Shown: piece after piece, positions 42,622 to 50,771 of the stretch | How positions within the stretch are numbered: position 1 is the first letter of the stretch | Layout of the letters: the number at the start of each line of letters is the position of its first letter | NCBI GenBank assembly: GCA_963762435.1 | Contig: CAVXLN010000038.1 | Span: 1 to 64,000, forward strand | DNA: 64,000 nt | DNA from: JAXDMU01 sp963762435 | Lineage (GTDB): Bacteria > Pseudomonadota > Alphaproteobacteria > ATCC43930 > CGMCC-115725 | Direction of reading: 5' to 3' | Position numbers and translations under genes: made by a program | Notes under the pieces: model-generated | What the model was told of the DNA's origin: nothing | The model's input: the letters and a program-made list of their open reading frames with translations, nothing else | Database searches by the model: none

Positions 42622-43653
42622 CTAATTTTGTTTCGCCGACGCGCCGATCTGATCGGGAATGAAGGAGAGATCCAGGAGCTCCGCCTGCGTCACCTTTTTA
42701 TCGACCAGCCCTTGATCCTGCCAGTATTTGAGCTGTTGGCCGGTGTCGGTCACGTCGAGCCGCGCCAGCCGGTCGACATAGGACACGGTCTGGATCAGCA
42801 GGTCCGGAGCGATGCCGGCCTTCGCCGCAACCAGATCCCGAAATTCCTGGTAGCTCGGGCCCTCGATGACGTCGCCGCCGTCGTCGCGCTCCAAAAGCGC
42901 CAGCCGATATTCATCGGCTCCGCGCTGATAGGCGCGGATGAATTTCTCGATCATGCCGCGATTGGTTTCGATCGCCTTGGCGGCAACGAAGATGACGCCT
43001 TGCTGACGCTGCGCCAGGTCGCTCAAGCGGATCGTGAAGCCCTGCTTGTGCTCCAGCTGGAATTGCCGAGCCGCAAGATAGGGCACCACGGCCACGTCGG
43101 CACTGCCGGCCGTGAGATCGGCCAGCTCGGCATCGGCGGAATCCGCAGTGACGAGCGTCACATCCTTGGCCGTGAGCTTGACCCGCTCCAAATTCTTCTC
43201 GAGCCCGTAGCGCTCGCCGATCCCGGCGGGTCCGACAGCGACGCGCTTCTTCGCGATATCCGCCATCTTGCGGAAACCCGTATCATAGGCGGGATTGCCG
43301 ACCAGCAGGCAGGTGCTGGGAAAGCCGGTCTCGTCGCTGCTGGCCGACGCGATGATCTTGAGACGATGCTGGGCCGCCGCCGCGAGGAAGGGGGCCGAGA
43401 GATCGGCCGTGCCGATATCGATCTGGCCGTCGGCGACCGCGTCGGTGATGGCGGCGTCGGAATCGAAGTACCGGATCTCGGCCGCGAGGCCGTTCTTGGC
43501 GAAATAGCCCCGCACCTCATCGACGAAGATCGGGCCCGAGCGTGCATTATGCGTGATACCGATCCGAACCGGCGTCTCATCGGCCGCTTCGGCCGATCCT
43601 ACGCCCATCACGCCGACGGCGATCACCGCGGCGAGCAATAAATCCCTGACCAT
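42622..43653 (-). CDS. ABC transporter substrate-binding protein, SsuA/NMT1-like
   Basis: A 343-residue periplasmic binding protein. Signal peptide LLLAAVIAVGVMGVGSAEAA. The NMT1/SsuA-type fold shows VRIGITHNARSGPIFVDEVRGYFAKNGL, DGQIDIGTADLSAPFLAAAA and a C-terminal WQDQGLVD. Relatives bind aliphatic sulfonates, taurine, nitrate or pyrimidine precursors. No permease or ATPase gene is adjacent. It lies last in the run of secreted metallohydrolases (72 bp after the fourth), so it may capture their product (inference). Confidence 0.88.
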   Translation of the reverse strand: MVRDLLLAAVIAVGVMGVGSAEAADETPVRIGITHNARSGPIFVDEVRGYFAKNGLAAEIRYFDSDAAITDAVADGQIDIGTADLSAPFLAAAAQHRLKIIASASSDETGFPSTCLLVGNPAYDTGFRKMADIAKKRVAVGPAGIGERYGLEKNLERVKLTAKDVTLVTADSADAELADLTAGSADVAVVPYLAARQFQLEHKQGFTIRLSDLAQRQQGVIFVAAKAIETNRGMIEKFIRAYQRGADEYRLALLERDDGGDVIEGPSYQEFRDLVAAKAGIAPDLLIQTVSYVDRLARLDVTDTGQQLKYWQDQGLVDKKVTQAELLDLSFIPDQIGASAKQN

Positions 43654-43684
43654 TTAGACGCTTCCTCCCATTTATTCTTTCTTG

Positions 43685-43715
43685 GCCGGCGAGCAGGCTT
43701 TGGCTCCTCGCCGGC
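43685..43715 (-). other. Intercistronic hairpin, hydrolase copy 4 / binding protein
   Basis: Arms GCCGGCGAG and CTCGCCGGC (9 bp) with a 13-nt loop, in the 72-bp gap. One of four GC-rich stem-loops, each placed directly after a hydrolase stop. Confidence 0.6.
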
Positions 43716-43725
43716 TGTCTTTGCT

Positions 43726-45063
43726 TCAGCTGCAGAACTGTTTCATCCGCTTGGCATTGTCCTTGGCCGGCGTCCATGCGGTGGCAGTCGGATCATAGAC
43801 CATCGGCTTCAGGAAGTCGTCCGGATCCACCATCCAGCGGGCGTTGGGCGGGTTCTGGAAGTTGATGGCGCTCATCGCCTGCACATAGGATTTCTTCCAT
43901 TCGAGCGACGAGCTGATATCGGCCACGTCGGTCATGTGCAGCGGTACATAGACCTTGGGCAGCAGGTGCGACTGATAGAGGATCGGGTCGCGCACGCCGT
44001 TGGTGGTGAAGCCCAGGCTGACGATGGAGCCGAACTCGACATCGGTATGCGGCAGCGCATCCATGATGGCGAAGAGATGGGCGCCGATCGCCGGCGACGG
44101 CAGGCCCGGATCGGAGCCCACGCCTTCCTTCAGCGGGCCGGTCGTGTTGTGCCAGACGAAGCTGAAGTTGTTCGTGTCGCGCAGCACGAATTGATAGAAC
44201 AGGCTGATCGGCCCAGCGGCATTGCCGGGGATCGTGCCGAAGCCCGTCGTCGTCAGATTCTCCTGGCCCGCCACCGCCGTCACGGGTGCGCCGAGGCCGC
44301 TGCAGCCTTGCAGGCCGGTCCCGCTCGGCGCCGTCGGCGTCACGCACAGGAGCGGCGGATAGATCTGGCTCTCGCGCGGATCGGAACTGTTGATCACCGG
44401 GAAGAACGGGAAGGTCGGATCGTTGGGCACCAGGCCGGAATGGATGTGCTTGAAGACGATGATGCAGGCGAGCGGCTCGAGCTGGTTGATCCGGTTGATC
44501 TCGGTGCCCGGCACGGAAGCGCGGGTCACGACTTCGACGCAGGTGACCGGCTTCGCGTTCTTGATGATCGGCACGCCGCCATTGGCGGTGTTGGGATCGG
44601 CCGCCATCCGCGCCACATCGGCCTGCATGACCGCACAGGTCTCGGGCGTCGAGTAGATCGGGATCTTCGCCTGCTTGGCGATGAAGGCGGCATTGTCGGC
44701 ATGGTCGCCATGGCCATGGCCGAGGAAGATCGCCTCCGGCTTGAGATCGACGAGATCGCCGACGCTGATCGGCGTGCGCCTGAGATCGACCTCGCCGAAT
44801 TGCGGCGCCACCTCTAGGCGATTGAGGTAAGTGTCGAGGAGGACGACATGGCCTTCGATCGAGACGGCGAGGCTGGCATTGGTGATCCAGGCGAAGATGA
44901 CCTTGCCCGGATCGACATCGCCGGTCTTCTTGTCGACATTCTCGAAACCGAAGAATTTCTGGCGGGCCGCGATCAGATCGGCCTTGGACGCGAACGCGCT
45001 CTGCCAGCCCGACAGGCACAAAAGCAGAAGCGATAGGGCGAAGAGATAGAGATTACGACGCAT
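43726..45063 (-). CDS. Secreted MBL-fold metallo-hydrolase, tandem copy 4
   Basis: A 445-residue exported protein. Signal peptide LYLFALSLLLLCLSGWQSAFA. The metallo-beta-lactamase HxHxDH signature is intact: FLGHGHGDHADNAAF (His116, His118, Asp120, His121). Later His residues that may be ligands occur in KHIHSG, WHNTTG, LPHTD and VPLHMTD. Six mature Cys are present (PETC, PVTC, PLAC, LLC, GC, and FCS at the C-terminus). Last of four paralogues in transcription order. Substrate unknown; the family is annotated only as MBL-fold hydrolase. The start at 45063 (MRRNLYLF) matches the sister copies. Confidence 0.88.
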   Translation of the reverse strand: MRRNLYLFALSLLLLCLSGWQSAFASKADLIAARQKFFGFENVDKKTGDVDPGKVIFAWITNASLAVSIEGHVVLLDTYLNRLEVAPQFGEVDLRRTPISVGDLVDLKPEAIFLGHGHGDHADNAAFIAKQAKIPIYSTPETCAVMQADVARMAADPNTANGGVPIIKNAKPVTCVEVVTRASVPGTEINRINQLEPLACIIVFKHIHSGLVPNDPTFPFFPVINSSDPRESQIYPPLLCVTPTAPSGTGLQGCSGLGAPVTAVAGQENLTTTGFGTIPGNAAGPISLFYQFVLRDTNNFSFVWHNTTGPLKEGVGSDPGLPSPAIGAHLFAIMDALPHTDVEFGSIVSLGFTTNGVRDPILYQSHLLPKVYVPLHMTDVADISSSLEWKKSYVQAMSAINFQNPPNARWMVDPDDFLKPMVYDPTATAWTPAKDNAKRMKQFCS

Positions 45064-45121
45064 GATGAGCCTCCCTTGTATTGCGGTTATCAAGGTTCGC
45101 CCGGCACACTCGTATGAAGCC

Positions 45122-45146
45122 GGCCGGGCGCTTAAAGCGCCCGGCC
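45122..45146 (-). other. Intercistronic hairpin, hydrolase copies 3 / 4
   Basis: Arms GGCCGGGCGCTT and AAGCGCCCGGCC (12 bp, perfect) around a single base, 8 nt after the stop of copy 3 as read on the minus strand. No T-run follows, so read-through with mRNA stabilisation is more likely than full termination. Confidence 0.65.
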
Positions 45147-45153
45147 AGTCTCG

Positions 45154-46494
45154 TCAGCTGCAGAACTGACTGATTCGCTTGGTATTTTGCTTGGGCTGCG
45201 CCCAAGCGGTGCTGGTCGGATCATAGACCATCGGCTTCAGATAATCGTCGGGATCGACCAGCCAACGGGCGTCCGGCGGGTTCTGGAAGTTGATGGCGCT
45301 CATTGCCTGGAGATAGACCCTCTTGAACTGGAGCGAGGAGCTGATGGGCGTCGCATCCGTCTCGTGGATCGGGATGTAGACCTTGGGCAGCAGATGCGAC
45401 TGATAGAGGATCGGATCGCGCACGCCGTTGGTCGGAGCGCCCAGGCTGACGATCGAGCCGATCTCGACGTCGGTGTGCGGCAGCGCATCCATGATGGCGA
45501 AGAGATGCGCGCCGACGGCCGGGGACGGCAGGCCCGGATCCGAGCCATTGCCTTCCTTCAGGGCACCCGTCGTGTTGTGCCAGACGAAGGTGAAGTTGTT
45601 CGCGTCACGCAGCACGAATTGATAGAACAGGCTGATCGGGCCGCCCGGGCTGCCCGCGACCGAACCATTGCCCGTCGTGGTCGTGTCGACCTGGCCGGCA
45701 ACGGCCGGAACGGCTGCGGAATTGCCGGCGCAGCCTTGAAGGCCGCCAGGGCCGCTCGGCGCGTGCGGCTGGGCGCACAGCAGAGGCGGATAGATCTGCG
45801 CTTCGCGCGGATCCGAGTTCTGCACCGGGATGAACAACGGGAAGGTCGGATCGGTCGGCACCGAGCTCGAATGGATGTGCTTGAAGACGATGATGCAGGC
45901 CAGCGGCTCGAGCTGGTTGATCCGGTTGACTTCCGTGCCCGGCACCGAGGCCGCGGTCACGACCGGGATGCAGGTCACCGGCTTGGCATTCTTGATGATC
46001 GGCACGCCGCCATTGGCGGTGTTGGGATCGGCCGCCATGCGCGCGATGTCCAGCTGCATGACATTGCAGGTCTCGGGCGTGGAGTAGATCGGAATATTGA
46101 GCTGCTTGGCGAGATAGGCGGCATTGTCGGCATGGTCGAAATGACCATGGCCGAGGAAGATCGCCTCCGGCTTGAGGTCCTGCAGGTCGCTGACGCTGAT
46201 CGGCGTGCGGCGCAGATCGACCTCGCCGAATTGCGGCGCGACCTCGAGACGGTTGAGATAGGTGTCGAGCAGAAGGACACGGCCCTCGACCGACACGGCC
46301 AGGCTGGCATTGGTAATCCAGGCGAAGATCACCTTGGTCGGATCGACATCGCCTGTCTTGCTGTCGACATTCTCAAAACCGAAGAATTTCTGGCGGGCCG
46401 CGATCAGATCGGCCTTGGCCGCGAATGCGCTCTGCCAGCCCGAAAGGCATAACAGCGCAAGCGATAACACAAGAAGATACATATTGCGTCGCAT
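45154..46494 (-). CDS. Secreted MBL-fold metallo-hydrolase, tandem copy 3
   Basis: A 446-residue paralogue. Signal peptide LLVLSLALLCLSGWQSAFA. The metal motif reads HGHFDHADNAAY: the Gly of the sister copies is Phe, a permitted x position in HxHxDH. The same six mature Cys are present (NETC-equivalent ETC, VTC, LAC, LLC, GC, FCS). The variable loop after LLCAQPHAPSGPGGLQGC is the most divergent part relative to copies 2 and 4. A start at 46494 (MRRNMYLL) is supported by alignment with the other copies. Confidence 0.88.
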   Translation of the reverse strand: MRRNMYLLVLSLALLCLSGWQSAFAAKADLIAARQKFFGFENVDSKTGDVDPTKVIFAWITNASLAVSVEGRVLLLDTYLNRLEVAPQFGEVDLRRTPISVSDLQDLKPEAIFLGHGHFDHADNAAYLAKQLNIPIYSTPETCNVMQLDIARMAADPNTANGGVPIIKNAKPVTCIPVVTAASVPGTEVNRINQLEPLACIIVFKHIHSSSVPTDPTFPLFIPVQNSDPREAQIYPPLLCAQPHAPSGPGGLQGCAGNSAAVPAVAGQVDTTTTGNGSVAGSPGGPISLFYQFVLRDANNFTFVWHNTTGALKEGNGSDPGLPSPAVGAHLFAIMDALPHTDVEIGSIVSLGAPTNGVRDPILYQSHLLPKVYIPIHETDATPISSSLQFKRVYLQAMSAINFQNPPDARWLVDPDDYLKPMVYDPTSTAWAQPKQNTKRISQFCS

Positions 46495-46556
46495 GACGAA
46501 AGCTCCCTTGTCTTGTGATTCTTCAAGGTTCGGCTCACGCATAGGGACGGCTCCGA

Positions 46557-46576
46557 CCGGCGCTTCAAGCGCCCGG
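46557..46576 (-). other. Intercistronic hairpin, hydrolase copies 2 / 3
   Basis: GGCGCTT and AAGCGCC (7 bp, one-base loop), extended to CCGG/CCGG with one bulged C. It resembles the copy 3/4 hairpin and lies in the same position relative to the upstream stop. Confidence 0.55.
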
Positions 46577-46590
46577 CCACGGCCGCATTC

Positions 46591-47919
46591 TTAACTGCAG
46601 AACTGCTTCACCCGCTTGGCGTTTTGTTTGTTGAACCAGGCGGGATTCTCGGGGTCGAACACCATCGGCTTCAGGTAATCGTCCGGATCGACCATCCAGC
46701 GGGCGTCCGGCGGATTCTGGAAGTTGATGGCGCTCATCGCCTGCACATAGCTCTTCTTGAATTCGAGCGAGGAGCTGACGGCGGCGACATTAGTCATGTG
46801 CAACGGCACATAGATCAGCGGCAGCAGATGCGCCTGATAGAGGATCGCATCGCGCGTCGCATTGGTGGTAAAACCAGCGCTGACGATCGAGCCGAACTCG
46901 ATGTCGGTATGCGGCAGCGCATCCATGATCGCGAAGAGATGCGCCCCGATCGCCGGCGACGGCAGGCCGGGGTCGGACCCGACCCCTTCCTTCAGCGGGC
47001 CGGTCGTGTTGTGCCACACAAAGTTGAAGTTGTTATCGTCGCGAACGACGAATTGATAGAACAGGCTGATCGGCCCGCCGGCATTGCCGGGGATCGTGCC
47101 GAAGCCCGTCGTCGTCAGATTCTCCTGCCCCGCCACCGGTGTCACGGGCGCTCCGTTGCCGCTGCAGCCTTCGAGGCTGGTGGCGACCGTCGGCGTCACG
47201 CACAGGAGCGGCGGATAGATCTGAGTCTCGCGCGGATCCGAGCTGTTGGTGATCGGGAAGAACGGGAAGGTCGGATCGTTCGGCACCGTGCCCGAATGGA
47301 TGTGCTTGAAGACGATGATGCAGGCGAGCGGCTCGAGCTGGTTGATCCGGTTGATCTCGGTGCCCGGCACGGAAGCGCGGGTCACGACTTCGACGCAGGT
47401 GACCGGCTTCGCGTTCTTGATGATCGGCACGCCGCCATTGGCGGTGTTGGGATCGGCCGCCATGCGCGCGATATCGACCTGCATCACGGCACAGGTCTCG
47501 GGCGTGGCATAGATCGGAATGTTGAGCTCTTTGGCGATGAAGGCCGCATTGTCGGCGTGATCGCCATGGCCGTGGCCGAGGAAGATCGCTTCCGGCTTGA
47601 GGTTCACCAGGTCGCTGACGCTGATCGGCGTGCGCCTGAGATCGACCTCGCCGAATTGCGGGGCCACCTCGAGGCGGTTGAGATAAGTGTCGAGAAGGAC
47701 GACATGGCCTTCGATCGACACCGCCAGGCTGGCATTGGTGACCCAGGCGAAGACGACCTTGCTGGCGTCGACATCGCCGGTCTTGCTGTCGACATTCTCG
47801 AAGCCGAAGAATTTCTGGCGTGCGGCGATCAGGTCAGCCTTGGCCGCGAACGCGCTCTGCCAGCCGCTGCTGCACAGCAGCAGTAACGCCAGCAGTAAAT
47901 GATAGGGTTTTAGGCGCAT
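46591..47919 (-). CDS. Secreted MBL-fold metallo-hydrolase, tandem copy 2
   Basis: A 442-residue paralogue. Signal peptide YHLLLALLLLCSSGWQSAFA, then the shared KADLIAARQKFFGFENVD. The HGHGDHADNAAF motif and all later His positions are retained, as are six mature Cys (ETC, VTC, LAC, LLC, GC, FCS). It is very like copy 4 in the middle (for example EVVTRASVPGTEINRINQLE), which suggests recent duplication or gene conversion between copies 2 and 4. Confidence 0.88.
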   Translation of the reverse strand: MRLKPYHLLLALLLLCSSGWQSAFAAKADLIAARQKFFGFENVDSKTGDVDASKVVFAWVTNASLAVSIEGHVVLLDTYLNRLEVAPQFGEVDLRRTPISVSDLVNLKPEAIFLGHGHGDHADNAAFIAKELNIPIYATPETCAVMQVDIARMAADPNTANGGVPIIKNAKPVTCVEVVTRASVPGTEINRINQLEPLACIIVFKHIHSGTVPNDPTFPFFPITNSSDPRETQIYPPLLCVTPTVATSLEGCSGNGAPVTPVAGQENLTTTGFGTIPGNAGGPISLFYQFVVRDDNNFNFVWHNTTGPLKEGVGSDPGLPSPAIGAHLFAIMDALPHTDIEFGSIVSAGFTTNATRDAILYQAHLLPLIYVPLHMTNVAAVSSSLEFKKSYVQAMSAINFQNPPDARWMVDPDDYLKPMVFDPENPAWFNKQNAKRVKQFCS

Positions 47920-47989
47920 GCCGAACCTCCCTCATTTTTGTTTTCCCCGATTTTATTGAGAAGGTTCGGCTCACGCACTTGCGCCGAAT

Positions 47990-48017
47990 GGGCCGGGCGC
48001 GTTCGGCGGCCCGGCCC
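47990..48017 (-). other. Intercistronic hairpin, hydrolase copies 1 / 2
   Basis: Arms GGGCCGGGC and GCCCGGCCC (9 bp) with a 10-nt loop, 13 nt past the stop of copy 1. The sequence AAGGTTCGGCTCACGCA next to it recurs in the copy 2/3 gap. Confidence 0.6.
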
Positions 48018-48030
48018 CTCCGGCGATTCT

Positions 48031-49326
48031 TCAGCTGCAGAACTGATTCAAACGCTTGGCCTCGTCCTTGGGCTTCGCCCAGGCCGCCGCAGCGGGGTCA
48101 TAGACCATCGGCCGGTCGAAATCGTTGGGATCGACGAGCCAACGGGCGTCCGGCGGATTCTGGAAGTTCACCGCACTCATCGACTCGACATAGCTCTTCT
48201 TCCAGAAGAGCGACGAGCTGATCGCGGCCACGTCAGTCACATGCAGCGGGATGTAGACCTTGGGCAGGATATGCGCCTGGTAGAGAACCGCATCGCGCAC
48301 GCCGTTGGTGGTGAGCCCGAGCGTCACGATCGAGCCGATCTCGACGTCGGTATGCGGCAGCGCGTCCATGATCGCGAAGAGGTGCGCACCGACGGCCGGG
48401 GACGGCAGGCCCGGGTCGGAACCGACACCTTCCTTCAGCGGACCGGTCGTGTTGTGCCAGACGAAGCTGAAGTTGTTCGCGTCACGCAGGACGAAGTCGT
48501 AGAAAATGCTGATCGGGCCGCCGGCATTGCCGGCGATCGTGCCGAAGCCCGTGGTCTGCAGGTTCATCTGACCCGCCACCGGTGCTGTGGCGCTCGGGAT
48601 AAAGCTGACGGTGGTGGGATAGAGCTGCGGCTCGCGCGGATCCGAGGTGTTGGTTACCGGGAAGAACGGGAAGGTCGGGTCGTTCGGCACGGAGCCGGAG
48701 TGGATGTGCTTGAACGCGACGATGCAGGCCAGCGGCTCGAGCTGGTTGATGCGCGCGATCTCCGTGCCCGGTACCGAGCCGCGGCTCACGAGCTCGATGC
48801 AGGTCACCGGCTTCGCGTTCTTGATGATCGGAACGCCGCCATTGATCGCGTTCGGATCGGCCGCCATACGCGCCACGTCCGCCTGCATGACCGCGCAGGT
48901 CTCGGGCGTGGAGTAGATGGGAGCGTTGGTCTGCTTGGCGATGTAGGCGGCGTTGTCGGCATGGTCGCCGTGGCCATGGCCGAGGAAGATCGCTTCCGCC
49001 TTCACATCGACCAGGTCCTGTACGCTGATCGGCGTGCGGCGCAGATCCACCTCGCCGAACTGCGGCGGCAGCTCGGGCCGGTTGAGATAAGTGTCGAGCA
49101 TGATCACGCGGCCCTCGACCGACGCGAGCACGCTGGCGTTGGTGATCCACGAAAAGATCACCTTGGTGGAATCGACATCCCCCGTCTTGCTGTCGACATT
49201 CTCGATCCCGAAGAACTTCTGGCGCGCCGCGATCAGATCCGCCTTGGCGGCAAGGGCGCTGGTCTGGTACCCGCTCAGGCACATGAGTGCCAGCGAAGAG
49301 GCCAGCATAACCAATTTACGTCTCAT
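48031..49326 (-). CDS. Secreted MBL-fold metallo-hydrolase, tandem copy 1
   Basis: A 431-residue paralogue and the first of the four in transcription order. Signal peptide LVMLASSLALMCLSGYQTSALA. HGHGDHADNAAY is intact. It is shorter because the loop around residues 235-255 lacks both Cys (LLC and GC) found in the other copies, while the remaining four (ETC, VTC, LAC, FCS) are kept; the joint loss suggests the two form a disulfide. Upstream lies a 536-bp regulatory gap to the divergent IclR gene. Confidence 0.88.
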   Translation of the reverse strand: MRRKLVMLASSLALMCLSGYQTSALAAKADLIAARQKFFGIENVDSKTGDVDSTKVIFSWITNASVLASVEGRVIMLDTYLNRPELPPQFGEVDLRRTPISVQDLVDVKAEAIFLGHGHGDHADNAAYIAKQTNAPIYSTPETCAVMQADVARMAADPNAINGGVPIIKNAKPVTCIELVSRGSVPGTEIARINQLEPLACIVAFKHIHSGSVPNDPTFPFFPVTNTSDPREPQLYPTTVSFIPSATAPVAGQMNLQTTGFGTIAGNAGGPISIFYDFVLRDANNFSFVWHNTTGPLKEGVGSDPGLPSPAVGAHLFAIMDALPHTDVEIGSIVTLGLTTNGVRDAVLYQAHILPKVYIPLHVTDVAAISSSLFWKKSYVESMSAVNFQNPPDARWLVDPNDFDRPMVYDPAAAAWAKPKDEAKRLNQFCS

Positions 49327-49862
49327 GACGGTACTCCCTGGTTTCTTTTGATTAGTACAGTTAATTAGACGTTCTACTCAACTCGTCGCAACACCTCCAA
49401 CAGAAAGCAGTGATCGATTTTCCCCCTTTGCTTGACAACCAAGACGCGCGACCGATACAGCCAAGATAATTGTCCTGTTCGGCACGCGATTTCCCGATTG
49501 ATCAATGATATCAATAAAGCACAATTCGGAAACATCGCCACCGACTTTCGCGCGATCACTTCCACAAAGCGGAAATCTCTTGGATGATCTCTATGTAAGA
49601 ATGGCTTACCGCAGGTGCGTTGTCGGCAAATATAGGCGCAATAGCCGAAATAGTTGAACGAACTCTACCGAAAGGCGTCGCGCGGCGCGCTCGCGGCTGG
49701 GTGTGCGCCTCGGGCTCCATGGCCTCGGGACCTGGTAGTTCCGTATGGTGGAAGAGGACTGCCCACGCGGAAATGCTTCCACCCTATGCAAATGCATTCC
49801 ATCTATAGGAATTGACCCGCGCGGGCGCTTGGCCGATCCTCGCCGCAAAGGGGAGGATCAAA
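49327..49862. promoter_or_regulatory. Divergent promoter region, hydrolase array / IclR
   Basis: A 536-bp AT-richer gap. On the plus strand TTGACA (49432-49437) with a GATACA 16 bp later forms a possible promoter toward iclR. AAATGCTTCCA (49771-49781) and AAATGCATTCCA (49790-49801) are direct repeats about two helical turns apart, and GGTGGAAG (49747-49754)/CTTCCACC (49776-49783) form a dyad around the first. These are candidate IclR sites. No convincing gene is present. Confidence 0.45.
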
Positions 49863-50699
49863 ATGACCTCGATAGAAGCGCAGAAGCGACCCCCATCGAG
49901 TGCCGATGCCGCCGAGGACAGCTCCAACCAGGTCCAGTCGGTCATGCGGGCGATGAAGATCATGAATTGCATCGCCGAGGCCGAGGATGGCATCCAGCTG
50001 ATGGAGCTGGCGCTCAGGGTCGGCCTCGCCGCCTCGACCACGCATCGATTGCTGACCAGCCTGCAGCAGGGACGCTATGTCCGCTTCGATGCCGAGCGGC
50101 GGCTTTGGTACATGGGCGTGCAAGCCTTCATCAACGGCAACGCCTTCGCAAACACGCGCGATGTCGTGACCTTGGCGCGGCCGCATCTCAGGGAGCTGAT
50201 GAAGGAGAGCGACGAGACCGCGAATCTCGCCGTCGAGGATCGCGGCGACGTGATCTATCTCCTGCAGGTCGAATGCCGGCATCTGATGCGGGCGCTGGCC
50301 GGGCCGGGGGCGCGCGTGCCGATCTATTGCTCGGGCTCGGGCAAGGCGATCCTGGCGGCCATGAATGACGGGCAGCTGAACAAGACCTTGCAGAAGGTCA
50401 GCCTGCACCGGCTCACGACCAAGACGATCACGACGCTGGCCGGATTGCGCCGCGAGCTGCGCGAGATCAGGCGCAACGGCTTCGCGATCGATAATGAGGA
50501 GCATTCGATCGGCGTGCGCTGTGTCGGTGCGGCGATCTACAACGAGCATAGCGAGGTGTTCGGCGCCGTCTCGATCTCGGGCTTAGCCTCGCGCATCCCG
50601 GATTCGAAGCTCCTGGAGCTGGGCGCGCTGGTCAAGGCGCGCGCCCATCTCATCACGGCCGAGATCGGCGGGCGCGAGCCGGAAAATCTGATGGGGTGA
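49863..50699 (+). CDS. IclR-family transcriptional regulator
   Basis: A 278-residue IclR-type regulator. The N-terminal winged HTH (VQSVMRAMKIMNCIAEAEDG, LRVGLAASTTHRLLTSLQQG) precedes the GAF-like effector domain (ANLAVEDRGDVIYLLQVE, IYCSGSGKAILAAM, GFAIDNEEHSIGVRCVGAAI). The start at 49863 has GGGGAGGA upstream. It stands divergent from the hydrolase array and convergent with the permease gene, so either could be its target; the divergent arrangement favours the array. Confidence 0.9.
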   Translation: MTSIEAQKRPPSSADAAEDSSNQVQSVMRAMKIMNCIAEAEDGIQLMELALRVGLAASTTHRLLTSLQQGRYVRFDAERRLWYMGVQAFINGNAFANTRDVVTLARPHLRELMKESDETANLAVEDRGDVIYLLQVECRHLMRALAGPGARVPIYCSGSGKAILAAMNDGQLNKTLQKVSLHRLTTKTITTLAGLRRELREIRRNGFAIDNEEHSIGVRCVGAAIYNEHSEVFGAVSISGLASRIPDSKLLELGALVKARAHLITAEIGGREPENLMG

Positions 50700-50722
50700 G
50701 GCTGCTCCGAGCTGAAAAACGA

Positions 50723-50753
50723 AAGGCCGCCGGGATTGGATCCCGGCGGCCTT
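50723..50753. terminator. Bidirectional intrinsic-type terminator
   Basis: Perfect 14-bp arms AAGGCCGCCGGGAT and ATCCCGGCGGCCTT around TGG. It begins 23 bp after the iclR stop and ends 18 bp before the end of the convergent permease gene, followed by T-rich CTTCTTCGTT on the plus strand. It should serve both genes. Confidence 0.85.
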
Positions 50754-50771
50754 CTTCGTTCAGCTTCGGCG

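Noticed and set aside
43726..49326. Possible CRISPR or simple tandem-repeat array
   Set aside because: The repeated unit is a whole gene of about 1.3 kb plus spacer, diverged between copies, not short repeats with unique spacers.
49374..49565. 63-codon minus-strand frame in the iclR upstream gap
   Set aside because: No ribosome-binding site, no recognisable domain, and it lies in the expected promoter region.
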